This document shows, piece by piece, positions 53,468-61,917 of a DNA stretch of 64,000 nucleotides; the first letter of the stretch is position 1, and every line of letters begins with the position of its first letter. The translations under genes were made by a program, and so were the position numbers. The notes beneath the pieces are model-generated. The model saw nothing but the letters and a program-made list of their open reading frames with translations, was not told where the DNA came from and ran no database searches. This stretch comes from Paracoccus wurundjeri (GTDB lineage: Bacteria; Pseudomonadota; Alphaproteobacteria; Rhodobacterales; Rhodobacteraceae): assembly GCF_030678915.1 (NCBI RefSeq), contig NZ_JAUUTZ010000010.1, forward strand, positions 1 through 64,000, given 5' to 3'.

Positions 53468-55555
53468 ATGAACGGGCGTTTTAAGGGATATCTACTGGGC
53501 GGCGTCGCTCTTGCGGCCTTCACGGTCACCGGGGCCATTCCAGCGGCGGCGCAGGATGCCGGGGCTCAGGAAACCACCCTGCTGAAGGAAATCATTCTGA
53601 CCGGGGAAAAGACCGCGCGCAGCCTTGACCAGACGGCGTCATCCGCCGCGGTCGTCACCACAAGCGATATCGAGGACAATCCGCAGACGGAAACCATTTC
53701 GGAAGCCATCTCGAACGTGCCTAATATCAGCTATGCCAATCAGGGCGGGCTGGGCGGCGCGCCGACGATCCGGGGGCAGGACAGCGAAGGCCCGAATTCC
53801 GGCGCAACCGCATTTTTCGGCGGCACGCAACCGCGAACCTCGATCAATCTGGATGGCCATTACCTGAGCTATAACGAGTTGGTCTTCAGTGCCTCTTCGC
53901 TTTGGGATGTCGATAGTATCGAGGTGTTCCGCGGTCCCCAGACCGTGACGCAGGGCGCCAATTCGATTGCGGGCGCAATCATCGTGAACACCAAGGATCC
54001 GACCTTTCAGCCCGAAGGCGCGGTGCAGCTTGAATATGGCAGCCGGTCGAAACGGCGGGTCTCGCTGATGGCCTCTGGCCCGGTGGCCACGGATCTGGCG
54101 GCGCGGGTGGCGCTGGATTATTCCGCCCGGGATACGTTCATCGACTACACCAATCCGGCATTCGCCCCGACCGCGACCGGCGAGGATTATGAAAGCAGGA
54201 ACGCCCGGTTCAAGCTGTTATGGGAACCCGCTGACCTGCCGGGTTTTTCGGCCAAGCTGACCTATTCCCATCTGAACACGAACCGCCCCACCTGGGAAGC
54301 GACGACCAAGCCGTTCGACGATATGGAAAGCATGACGATGTCGAACCCGGCATGGTCGCAGCGCAGCAATGTCGCGGTGGCCGATCTGCGCTATGACATG
54401 GGTAATGGTGTCGTGCTGAGCAATCAGCTTCAATATTCCGACATGCATACATTCCGCGATACGAACCCCGCAGATTTGGGCACCGCCATACTGGATCAGG
54501 AGAACCTGTCGAACGAGACCCGCGCGACATTCGGCGAAGAGGGCGACCCGGTCAGCGGTGTCGTTGGGATATATGCGTCGCACACGAAATCCGACGAGAT
54601 CCTGTATCAGCGTGGCATCACCACTTATGACGACGAGAAGGACAGCCTTGGCATCTTCTCGGAGGTCAACTGGCGTTTCGCGGATCGCTGGACCCTGTCG
54701 GCGGGTTTGCGTTATCAGCGTGATCATATTCAGCGGCAGGGCGAGTCGAACCTGTCTCCGACGCCACTGGATTACGACGAGGAATTCGATGAATGGCTGC
54801 CCAAGCTGTCGCTGGCCTATGAAGTCACGCCGGATACCACCATCGGCGCATTGGTCAGCAAGGGTTATAATCCCGGCGGTGTTTCCCTGAATCTCAATAC
54901 CGGCGAATACAAGACCTATGACGCCGAGAAAGTCTGGAATTACGAGCTGTTCGCCCGGACCCATCTGATGGATGACCGGCTGTTCCTGTCGGGCAATCTG
55001 TTCTACAGCGATTTCCGCGATGCGCAGCGTTATGTCTTCGCCGAGATCGCGGGCAGCGGCGACTGGTCATCCTATACGATCAATGCGGAAAAGGCGAAAT
55101 CCTATGGGCTGGAACTGGCGATGGATTATCGCGTCACAGATAATCTGCGGTTGAAAGCCGGCGCAGGTTTGCTGCGCACCGAGATCACCGAATTCTCGGA
55201 CGCGCTTGGCGATTATGAAGGCACCGATTTCGCCCGCGCGCCCAGCCACACGCTGACATTGGGCGCGGATTGGGATGTGACCCCGAAACTCCGGCTGAGC
55301 GGTGATGTGCGTCATACGGATGGCTATTATTCGGATGATGCGAATTCCGGCGATCGCAGGGTGGGCAGCTATACGATCGTGAATGCCCGGGCCGCTTACG
55401 CGCCGCGCGACGATATGGAGATATTCGCCTATGTGAACAATATCTTCGACGACGATTCCGTAACTTTCGTACGGCCCTCGGCCTCGGTCGGCGGATATGA
55501 AGCCACCGTGGTCGAACCGCGCGAGATCGGCGTCGGCATGAAGATGACGTTCTGA
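53468..55555 (+). CDS. TonB-dependent siderophore receptor
   Basis: The 695-residue outer-membrane protein has a signal peptide (1-29, AAAQ end) and a plug domain with the TonB-box-like ETTLLKEIILTG. Plug segments include IRGQDSEGPNSGATAFFGGTQPRTSINLDG and VDSIEVFRGPQTVTQGANSIAGAIIVNTKDP. A beta barrel ending in the terminal MKMTF aromatic residue follows. It should take up the ferric chelate for the adjacent importer. The ATG at 53468 is favoured by an AGGAAG signal; ATG 53450 and 53462 lie in the same frame. Confidence 0.94.
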   Translation: MNGRFKGYLLGGVALAAFTVTGAIPAAAQDAGAQETTLLKEIILTGEKTARSLDQTASSAAVVTTSDIEDNPQTETISEAISNVPNISYANQGGLGGAPTIRGQDSEGPNSGATAFFGGTQPRTSINLDGHYLSYNELVFSASSLWDVDSIEVFRGPQTVTQGANSIAGAIIVNTKDPTFQPEGAVQLEYGSRSKRRVSLMASGPVATDLAARVALDYSARDTFIDYTNPAFAPTATGEDYESRNARFKLLWEPADLPGFSAKLTYSHLNTNRPTWEATTKPFDDMESMTMSNPAWSQRSNVAVADLRYDMGNGVVLSNQLQYSDMHTFRDTNPADLGTAILDQENLSNETRATFGEEGDPVSGVVGIYASHTKSDEILYQRGITTYDDEKDSLGIFSEVNWRFADRWTLSAGLRYQRDHIQRQGESNLSPTPLDYDEEFDEWLPKLSLAYEVTPDTTIGALVSKGYNPGGVSLNLNTGEYKTYDAEKVWNYELFARTHLMDDRLFLSGNLFYSDFRDAQRYVFAEIAGSGDWSSYTINAEKAKSYGLELAMDYRVTDNLRLKAGAGLLRTEITEFSDALGDYEGTDFARAPSHTLTLGADWDVTPKLRLSGDVRHTDGYYSDDANSGDRRVGSYTIVNARAAYAPRDDMEIFAYVNNIFDDDSVTFVRPSASVGGYEATVVEPREIGVGMKMTF

Positions 55556-55562
55556 GACGATC

Positions 55563-56852
55563 ATGGCGGTGGAAGAAGCAGATGCCGATGCGCCGCCGAA
55601 GCGTCATCTGGTCATCGGGCTCAGCCTGACGGCGACATGGCTGAAGGGCAGGCCCCGGGCGCGCGATGTCGCGGCGGACCCGGTGAGTTTCGATGTCGGT
55701 TTGTCGCAGATGGCCGAGCGTGCAGGGCTGGATTTCGTATTCAAGCCGGATACGCTGTCGGTACCTTCTGGCGCGCAGGCCGGAGGCATGGCCCAGCTTG
55801 ATCCGACCATCGCCCTGACGGCGGTCGCGCTGCAAACCGAACGGATCGGGTTGGTGACGACAGTATCGACCAGCTTCAATCCGCCTTTTGTGACCGCAAG
55901 GCAATTGCAATCGTTGCATTGGGTCAGCAATGGCCGCGCCGGCTGGAATATCGTCACCTCGATAGAGGGGGCCGAGAATTTCGGGCAGCAGGGGATGCCC
56001 GACCCTGCGACCCGCTATCGCAAGGCCGTCGAGTTCACGGAAACCGTGCGCCGGTTATGGCACAGCCATCCTGCGCCCGGTTCAGCCGACGGAGCAGAGT
56101 TGCAGCCGGTCGGTCACGCCGGAGAGTTCTTTCAGGTCAGGGGTCCGCTGAATATCGCGGAACATCCCGCAGGCGAGATACCCCTGTTTCAGGCCGGCGC
56201 CTCGGATGAGGGGCGCGGCTTTGCCGCCTCGGTGGCCGATGCGATATTCGCGGCAACGCCGGATATGACGGCGGCGCAAGAATTGCGGGCCGATCTGCGG
56301 CGCAGGGCGGTTGACGCCGGCCGCGCGCCCGATGCCATAAGGGTGCTGCCGGGGCTCTATTTCTTCATCGCCCGGACCCGGGAAGAGGCATGGGCATTGC
56401 ATCGCCGCGCCCATGAACATCTGAGCCGCGAAACGCGGCTGGACAAGGTCAGGGCGATCCTTGGGGCCGATCTGTCCGCGATGCGGGATGATGAAACGGT
56501 CGTTCCGGCCATGCTGCCGGATGGCGATCAGCCGGTGCGCAGCCGGACCCATGCGGATCTGCTGCGCCGCTACATCACCGAGAATCAGCCGCCATTGCGC
56601 GTTCTTCTGGCCCGTCCCGAGGTCGTGGGTTCGGCGCATTGGGTGTCGGTCGGCACGGTGGATGATGTGCTGGCCGATATCATCCGCTGGTTCGACGCCG
56701 AAGCAATCGACGGTTTTATCGCCTTGCCCGGAGGATCGACAGAGTCGATGCGGCTGTTCTTCGATGAACTGATGCCGAAACTTGCCGCCCGCAAGCTGTT
56801 CCGCGCGGGTTATGACAGCACAACGCTGCGCGGACATCTTGGGATCGCCTGA
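55563..56852 (+). CDS. NtaA/SnaA/DszA-type flavin-dependent monooxygenase
   Basis: The 429-residue protein belongs to the bacterial luciferase superfamily, NtaA/SnaA/DszA branch. Markers are GLDFVFKPDTLS, TLVTTVSTSFNPPFVTARQLQSLHWVSNGRAGWNIVTS and the FVALPGG-like GFIALPGGSTESMRLFFDELMP near the C-terminus. These use FMNH2 from a separate reductase; NTA and EDTA monooxygenases are members. It starts seven bases after the receptor gene and so is probably co-expressed with iron-chelate uptake. It may oxidise an imported chelator to free iron; this is inference. Confidence 0.88.
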   Translation: MAVEEADADAPPKRHLVIGLSLTATWLKGRPRARDVAADPVSFDVGLSQMAERAGLDFVFKPDTLSVPSGAQAGGMAQLDPTIALTAVALQTERIGLVTTVSTSFNPPFVTARQLQSLHWVSNGRAGWNIVTSIEGAENFGQQGMPDPATRYRKAVEFTETVRRLWHSHPAPGSADGAELQPVGHAGEFFQVRGPLNIAEHPAGEIPLFQAGASDEGRGFAASVADAIFAATPDMTAAQELRADLRRRAVDAGRAPDAIRVLPGLYFFIARTREEAWALHRRAHEHLSRETRLDKVRAILGADLSAMRDDETVVPAMLPDGDQPVRSRTHADLLRRYITENQPPLRVLLARPEVVGSAHWVSVGTVDDVLADIIRWFDAEAIDGFIALPGGSTESMRLFFDELMPKLAARKLFRAGYDSTTLRGHLGIA

Positions 56853-56906
56853 CGCGGGCGGAATGGCGGCCTTCCCGACGGGATCGCGATAGGGTTCAGA
56901 CCGAAT

Positions 56907-57224
56907 CTACTTGCCTTCGTCGATCACCTGCCGTCTGGCCTCACCCATCAATTCGGCCATTTTCGCGCGAATCGTTGCGGCATCCACCTGCCCTTCCAGA
57001 TCGCCGGCAAGTTTGCGGAACACGTCCTCTTCGCCCGGTTCCGCGAAATCCGATGCCACGACGGCCTGAGCATAGATTTTTATGTCGTCACCTGTCTTTC
57101 CCAGCAACTCGGCCGCCCATTCGCCCAGAAGACGGTTGCGACGGGCCTCGGCTTTGAAACGCAGATCTGCATCAAGGGCGAACTTGGCCTCGTGGGCATG
57201 TTCACGGTCGTCAAAGGTGGTCAT
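56907..57224 (-). CDS. F1-ATPase inhibitor zeta subunit (DUF1476)
   Basis: The 105-residue protein starts [34 protein letters not shown], the hallmark of the Paracoccus denitrificans zeta subunit, whose N-terminal segment blocks F1-ATPase rotation in the hydrolysis direction. The C-terminal part ([18 protein letters not shown] ... KMAELMGEA) is the helical bundle. It is divergent from purC. The match to the known zeta N-terminus is strong; other copies of DUF1476 may exist in the genome. Confidence 0.9.
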   Translation of the reverse strand: MTTFDDREHAHEAKFALDADLRFKAEARRNRLLGEWAAELLGKTGDDIKIYAQAVVASDFAEPGEEDVFRKLAGDLEGQVDAATIRAKMAELMGEARRQVIDEGK

Positions 57225-57352
57225 TCTTCGGCCTCCCTGTTTTGCTATGGTTTATGATATGCCCATCGCCGTCCCGCACCGCAAGACTTATTGCCCCCGG
57301 ATGCCTTTCTGCGCTAAGGGCGTGCAGTCAAAAGGCGAAAGGACGGTCCATC

Positions 57353-58114
57353 ATGGCTCCGCGGCGCAAGAAAATTTACGAAGGCAAGGCCAAGATCCTT
57401 TATGAAGGCACAGAGCCGGGAACGCTGGTTCAGTATTTCAAGGATGACGCAACCGCGTTCAACGCCCAGAAGAAGGCGGTGATCGAGGGGAAAGGCGTCC
57501 TGAACAACCGCCTGAGCGAATTCTTCATGACCGGGCTGACGAATATCGGCGTGCCGACCCATTTCATCCGCCGCATCAATATGCGCGAACAACTGATCCG
57601 GCAGGTCGAGATCATCCCGCTGGAAGTCATTGTCCGCAATTTCGCCGCCGGTTCGCTGTCCAAGCGGTTGGGGATCGAGGAAGGGACGCTGCTGCCGCGT
57701 CCGATCATTGAATACAGTTTCAAGAATGACGAACTGGGCGACCCGATGGTCTCCGAGGAATATATCGCCGCGTTCGGCTGGGCCAGCCAGCAGGATCTGG
57801 ACGATATGGTCAGCCTTGCCCTGCGGGTGAACGATTTCCTGTCGGGCGTTTTCTTTGCCGTCGGCATCAAGCTGATCGATTTCAAGATCGAGATCGGCCG
57901 GGTCTGGGACAATGATTTCATGCGCCTGATCGTCGCCGACGAGATCAGCCCCGATTCCTGCCGGCTATGGGACACGAAAACCGGGCAAAAGCTGGACAAG
58001 GATGTGTTCCGCCGCGATCTGGGCAATCTGACCGATGCCTATACCGAGGTCGCGCGGCGTCTTGGTCTGATGCCCGCGAATACCACCAGCCTGAAACCGA
58101 CTGCGATCAACTGA
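57353..58114 (+). CDS. purC: Phosphoribosylaminoimidazole-succinocarboxamide synthase
   Basis: The 253-residue enzyme ligates aspartate to CAIR in purine synthesis. [14 protein letters not shown] (6-19), [21 protein letters not shown] and [10 protein letters not shown] ... [16 protein letters not shown] are diagnostic. The ATG at 57353 gives the usual N-terminus. It is followed 11 bases later by purS. Confidence 0.97.
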   Translation: MAPRRKKIYEGKAKILYEGTEPGTLVQYFKDDATAFNAQKKAVIEGKGVLNNRLSEFFMTGLTNIGVPTHFIRRINMREQLIRQVEIIPLEVIVRNFAAGSLSKRLGIEEGTLLPRPIIEYSFKNDELGDPMVSEEYIAAFGWASQQDLDDMVSLALRVNDFLSGVFFAVGIKLIDFKIEIGRVWDNDFMRLIVADEISPDSCRLWDTKTGQKLDKDVFRRDLGNLTDAYTEVARRLGLMPANTTSLKPTAIN

Positions 58115-58125
58115 AAGGTTAACCC

Positions 58126-58365
58126 ATGAAAGCCCGTGTCACCATCATGCTGAAAGACGGGGTGCTTGACCCTCAGGGCGAGGCGATCCGCCATGCGCTT
58201 GGCGGGCTGGGGCACAAAGGAGTCGGCGGCGTGCGTCAGGGCAAGCTGATCGAACTGGATCTGGACGCCACCGATGCCGATGCCGCGCAGGCCGAGGTGG
58301 TGAAGATGTGCGAGGGGCTTCTGGCCAATACCGTGATCGAGAAATATTCGATCGAGATCGTTTGA
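58126..58365 (+). CDS. purS: FGAM synthase subunit PurS
   Basis: This 79-residue subunit of formylglycinamidine ribonucleotide synthetase bridges PurL and PurQ. MKARVTIMLKDGVLDPQGEAIRHALGGLGHKGVGGVRQGKLIELDL is typical PurS. A GAAAGG signal precedes the ATG. In many relatives purQ comes next; here an ABC-transporter gene follows after 142 bases and purQ is not in the window. Confidence 0.95.
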   Translation: MKARVTIMLKDGVLDPQGEAIRHALGGLGHKGVGGVRQGKLIELDLDATDADAAQAEVVKMCEGLLANTVIEKYSIEIV

Positions 58366-58507
58366 GCGCGTTTGCAAGTGGTTGCGGCGGTTGTGATCCG
58401 CTCCACCGGGAACTGCAACGGGACGACCATCACGATTCATCCATAATCTTGATGGTTTGAGTGCCTGCCCCGTTGCATTCGCCGCATAATTGTCGCCCAA
58501 TAGATGT

Positions 58508-59308
58508 ATGAATAGCCAGATTGATCCTTCATCTGCAGATGCTCCGCCCGTCATCCAGATTTCGGGGCTGCACAAGGCCTATGGCGATCTCGAAGTGCTG
58601 AAGGGCGTTTCGATGACGGCGCCACGGGGTCATGTGGTCAGCCTGATCGGATCGTCCGGTTCCGGGAAATCCACGCTTCTGCGCTGTTGCAACCTGCTGG
58701 AGAACAGTCAGCAGGGCGAGATCCTTTTCGATGGCGAGGCCGTCAGGTGGAAAGGGCAGGGCGCGGACAGGCAACCTGCCGATCGCGCGCAGGTGACGCG
58801 GTTCCGCACCAATCTGTCCATGGTGTTCCAGCAGTTCAACCTGTGGTCGCATATGTCGATTCTGCAGAATGTCTGCGAGGCACCCGTGACCGTTCTGGGC
58901 GAGAACCGGGCCGAGGTCGAGGAAAGGGCACGGGCGCTTCTGGCCAAGGTCGGCATCGGCGACAAGGCGGATGCATGGCCCGCACAGCTTTCGGGCGGCC
59001 AGCAGCAGCGGGCGGCGATTGCCCGCGCGCTGTGCATGCAGCCGCGCGCGCTTCTGTTCGATGAGCCGACCAGCGCGCTTGATCCCGAATTGCAGCAAGA
59101 GGTCGTGCGCGTCATCAAGACCCTCGCGGCAGAGCATCGGACGATGATCATCGTCACTCATGACATGCGCCTTGCCGCGGATGTCAGCGATCACGTGATT
59201 TTCCTGCATCAGGGCGTGATCTGCGAAGAAGGCCCGCCAGCCCGGCTGTTCGGCGATCCGCAGACCGAAAGGTTGCGCCAGTTCCTTAGTGCCACGATGG
59301 CCGCATAG
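58508..59308 (+). CDS. Amino-acid-type ABC transporter ATP-binding protein
   Basis: The 266-residue HisP/GlnQ-type ATPase has Walker A GSSGSGKST, the QLSGGQQQRAAIARAL signature and RALLFDEPTSALDPE. The MVFQQFNLWSHM segment is common in histidine/opine-type transporters. It is the first gene of a five-gene importer and ligase operon. The ATG at 58508 has only a weak signal. Confidence 0.94.
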   Translation: MNSQIDPSSADAPPVIQISGLHKAYGDLEVLKGVSMTAPRGHVVSLIGSSGSGKSTLLRCCNLLENSQQGEILFDGEAVRWKGQGADRQPADRAQVTRFRTNLSMVFQQFNLWSHMSILQNVCEAPVTVLGENRAEVEERARALLAKVGIGDKADAWPAQLSGGQQQRAAIARALCMQPRALLFDEPTSALDPELQQEVVRVIKTLAAEHRTMIIVTHDMRLAADVSDHVIFLHQGVICEEGPPARLFGDPQTERLRQFLSATMAA

Positions 59309-59337
59309 GCCATGTAACTATCCAACAGGAGAGTAAA

Positions 59338-60060
59338 ATGAAAAAACTGATCTTGACTGCGGCCGCTCTGGCCCTGACCGCCGGAATGGGCTGGGCCGAT
59401 ACTGTCCGGATGGGGACCGAAGGCGCCTATCCTCCGTATAACCTGATCGACGACAAGGGCGAAGTCGGCGGGTTCGAGCGTGAACTGGGCGACGAATTGT
59501 GCAAACGCGCCGAGTTGGAATGCACATGGGTTACGAATGACTGGGATTCGATCATTCCGAACCTCGTCTCGGGCAATTACGACACGATCCTTGCCGCGAT
59601 GAGCATCAATGACGAGCGCAAGAAGGTCATCGCTTTCACCGATCCCTATCTGCCGCCCGCGCCCTCGTCCTATGTCGCGCTCGAGGAAGATGTCGATCTG
59701 GAGGGCGGGGTGATTGCCACGCAAACCGGCACCGTGCAGTCCAGCTATATCGCCGAAAGCGGCGCCACGCTGCTGGAATTCGCCAATATCGATGAAGTTC
59801 TGGCCGCCGTGAGGAATGGCGAGGCCGATGCGGGCTTTGGTGACCACGAGGTCGTGAAACCCTATGTCGATGAGGGGGATGACCTGATTTTCGTGGGCGA
59901 ACAGGTCGAGCTCGACGAAGGCATCGGCATCGGTGTCCGCCAGTCCGACAATGAACTGCGCGAGAAATTCAATGCCGCCATCGCCTCGATGAAAGAGGAC
60001 GGTTCGCTGAACGCCTTGATCTCCGAGAAATTCGGCGAGGACGCGCAGACCTGGGAATGA
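59338..60060 (+). CDS. Amino-acid-type ABC transporter substrate-binding protein
   Basis: The 240-residue periplasmic protein has a signal peptide (1-20, cleavage after GWA) and the polar-amino-acid binding fold: VRMGTEGAYPPYNLIDDKGEVGGFERELGDELCKRAEL at the N-terminus and CTWVTNDWDSIIPNLVSGNYDTILAAMSIND. Residues of the amino-acid carboxylate site are plausible, but the ligand may be an opine, ornithine or polyamine-like compound. AGGAGAG lies before the start. Confidence 0.93.
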   Translation: MKKLILTAAALALTAGMGWADTVRMGTEGAYPPYNLIDDKGEVGGFERELGDELCKRAELECTWVTNDWDSIIPNLVSGNYDTILAAMSINDERKKVIAFTDPYLPPAPSSYVALEEDVDLEGGVIATQTGTVQSSYIAESGATLLEFANIDEVLAAVRNGEADAGFGDHEVVKPYVDEGDDLIFVGEQVELDEGIGIGVRQSDNELREKFNAAIASMKEDGSLNALISEKFGEDAQTWE

Positions 60061-60113
60061 TGTGATCACGGTCGCCGGCCTGGCTTTGCTGTCGGGCCGG
60101 AGGCGGTTACTCG

Positions 60114-60998
60114 GTGGCGGATATGCTTGCACAATGTGCCGAACCCGGCTCGCTTCAGGGGCTTTCCTGGCTGATGTGTTACCTCACATCGGGCAAGCAT
60201 ATGCTGTTTTACGGCAGCTTCCTGACGGTGCTGGCCCTGCTGGCGATTACCGCGCCGGTTGCCTTGCTGTTCGGCTTCGGCGGGGCAATCGCGTCACGTT
60301 CCGGTATTCTGCCGATCAGATGGTTCGGCAAGATATATACCTCGATGGTGCGGGGTGTGCCGGATATCATTTTCTTCCTTTTCGTGCCGATCGCGCTTGA
60401 TCAGGGGCTGGAATGGCTGCGGCATCAGGTCTATTGCGACAGCGATGCCCCGGTCAGGCAGGGCAACGAGTTTATTGTCTGCGCGGCGGCCAAGCTGCCG
60501 CTTTCCTCCAGCCCCGGCTGGGTGCATGACACCTATGGCTTTGCATTGGCGGTCGTGGCCTTTGCGATCGTGTTCGGCGCCTTTGCGGCCAATGTCCTTT
60601 ATGGCGCGATGCAGGCCGTCCCCCACGCCCAACTTGAAACCGCAGAGGCTTACGGGATGAATTCCCGGCAGGTGACGCGGCGCATCCTGATCCCGCAGAT
60701 GTGGGTCTATGCGCTTCCCGGCCTGTCCAATCTGTGGATGATCCTGATCAAGGCGACGCCGCTGCTGTTTCTGCTGGGAGTCGAGGATATCGTCTATTGG
60801 GCGCGGGAACTGGGCGGCGCCAAGTCAAGCGCCTTTACATATCCGCATCCCGATTGGCGGCTGTATTACTTCCTTGTGATCCTTGTCTTCTATCTGCTGA
60901 TGACATGGTGCTCCGAGAAAATCCTTGCCCGCCTGACCTGGCGGCTGTCGCGCGGGCAGGCGACCTTGGGCGGCGATGCAATCCGCAAGGGAGTGTGA
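60114..60998 (+). CDS. Amino-acid-type ABC transporter permease 1
   Basis: The 294-residue permease has the HisQ/HisM fold with five to six spans and the coupling motif EAYGMNSRQVTRRILIPQM. The start is a GTG at 60114 (GGAGG nine bases upstream); ATG 60123 is an alternative. A long insertion (about 100-140, with three Cys) lies between the second and third spans, unusual for this family. Its stop overlaps a small ORF in TGATG. Confidence 0.92.
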   Translation: MADMLAQCAEPGSLQGLSWLMCYLTSGKHMLFYGSFLTVLALLAITAPVALLFGFGGAIASRSGILPIRWFGKIYTSMVRGVPDIIFFLFVPIALDQGLEWLRHQVYCDSDAPVRQGNEFIVCAAAKLPLSSSPGWVHDTYGFALAVVAFAIVFGAFAANVLYGAMQAVPHAQLETAEAYGMNSRQVTRRILIPQMWVYALPGLSNLWMILIKATPLLFLLGVEDIVYWARELGGAKSSAFTYPHPDWRLYYFLVILVFYLLMTWCSEKILARLTWRLSRGQATLGGDAIRKGV

Positions 60999-61093
60999 TG
61001 GAAATGGGCGGAATGTCGCATGTCGCAACGACAGCCGCACGGGCAGCCTGTGGCAATCATCCCGGCCCTGTCATGCCGAAAGGGTCCGCATGA
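60998..61093 (+). CDS. 31-codon candidate small ORF between the two permeases
   Basis: An AAGGGAG signal lies five bases before an ATG at 60998 that overlaps the permease-1 stop (TGATG). The frame runs 31 codons and ends at 61093, overlapping the permease-2 ATG at 61090 (ATGA). It thus fills the 91-base gap with coupling on both sides. The product is Ala/Met/Gly-rich with one Cys (AARAACGNHPGP) and no recognisable motif. It may be a real micro-protein, a coupling leader or a relic. Confidence 0.45.
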   Translation: MEMGGMSHVATTAARAACGNHPGPVMPKGSA

Positions 61094-61914
61094 GCTGTGC
61101 GCAAACCATAGCGGATTATGCCCTGCGTTCGATCGGCTTCGGCGAGCGGCTGCTGCCGCGAACCGATTTCACCCTGTGTCAGCAATTCACGCTGATCGGC
61201 TCGGGTCTGATCTGGAACCTGTATTTCGCCTTTCTTGCGCTTTTCTTCGGGTTCTTCCTTGCCAACGGGCTTGCCCTGGCCAAGGCAAGCCGGAACCGCT
61301 GGCTGCGCAAACCTGCGGAATGGTTCATCTTCCTGTTCCGGGGAAGCCCGTTGTTTATCCAGTTGTTTCTGGCCTATCAGGCTTTGGTGATGCTGCCCCG
61401 GGCCGGGATCGAAATTTTCGGATTTACGGTCGAGACAAGCTGGCTGACCAAGGCATGGGCGGGCGCATTGATCGTGCTGACCCTGAACACCACGGCCTAT
61501 GCGGCGCAAATCTTTCACGGCGCGCTTATGTCGGTCCCCAGAGGCGATATCGAGGCCGCGGATGCCTATGGTCTTGCCGGCTGGTCCAGATTCCGCCGGG
61601 TGATATGGCCCACCATGATGCGGCTGGCATGGCCGTCCTATACGAATGAGGCGATCTTTCTGTTCCATGCCACGACGCTGGTCTTCTTTTCAAGCTTCCC
61701 GGCATTCCGGCAAAATGGCGACAGTCTCTATTACGCCAATTATTTCGCTGACAAGACCTTCAATCCCTTTGTGGCCTATCCCATCGTTGCAGGGTATTTC
61801 ATTATCTGCACATTGATCCTGATCGGACTGTTCGGCATCGTGAACCGCTATCTGAACCGGCACCTGCCGGGGGCGGCAAGACGGCTGCGCTATCGTCCGC
61901 AACTTATGAGATAA
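61090..61914 (+). CDS. Amino-acid-type ABC transporter permease 2
   Basis: The 274-residue permease pairs with permease 1. It carries FLFRGSPLFIQLFLAYQALVML near the second span and the coupling motif ADAYGLAGWSRFRRVIWPTMM. The ATG at 61090 follows AAAGGG; a longer frame upstream overlaps permease 1 and is not used. The ligase gene begins three bases after its stop. Confidence 0.92.
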   Translation: MSCAQTIADYALRSIGFGERLLPRTDFTLCQQFTLIGSGLIWNLYFAFLALFFGFFLANGLALAKASRNRWLRKPAEWFIFLFRGSPLFIQLFLAYQALVMLPRAGIEIFGFTVETSWLTKAWAGALIVLTLNTTAYAAQIFHGALMSVPRGDIEAADAYGLAGWSRFRRVIWPTMMRLAWPSYTNEAIFLFHATTLVFFSSFPAFRQNGDSLYYANYFADKTFNPFVAYPIVAGYFIICTLILIGLFGIVNRYLNRHLPGAARRLRYRPQLMR

Positions 61915-61917
61915 ATC

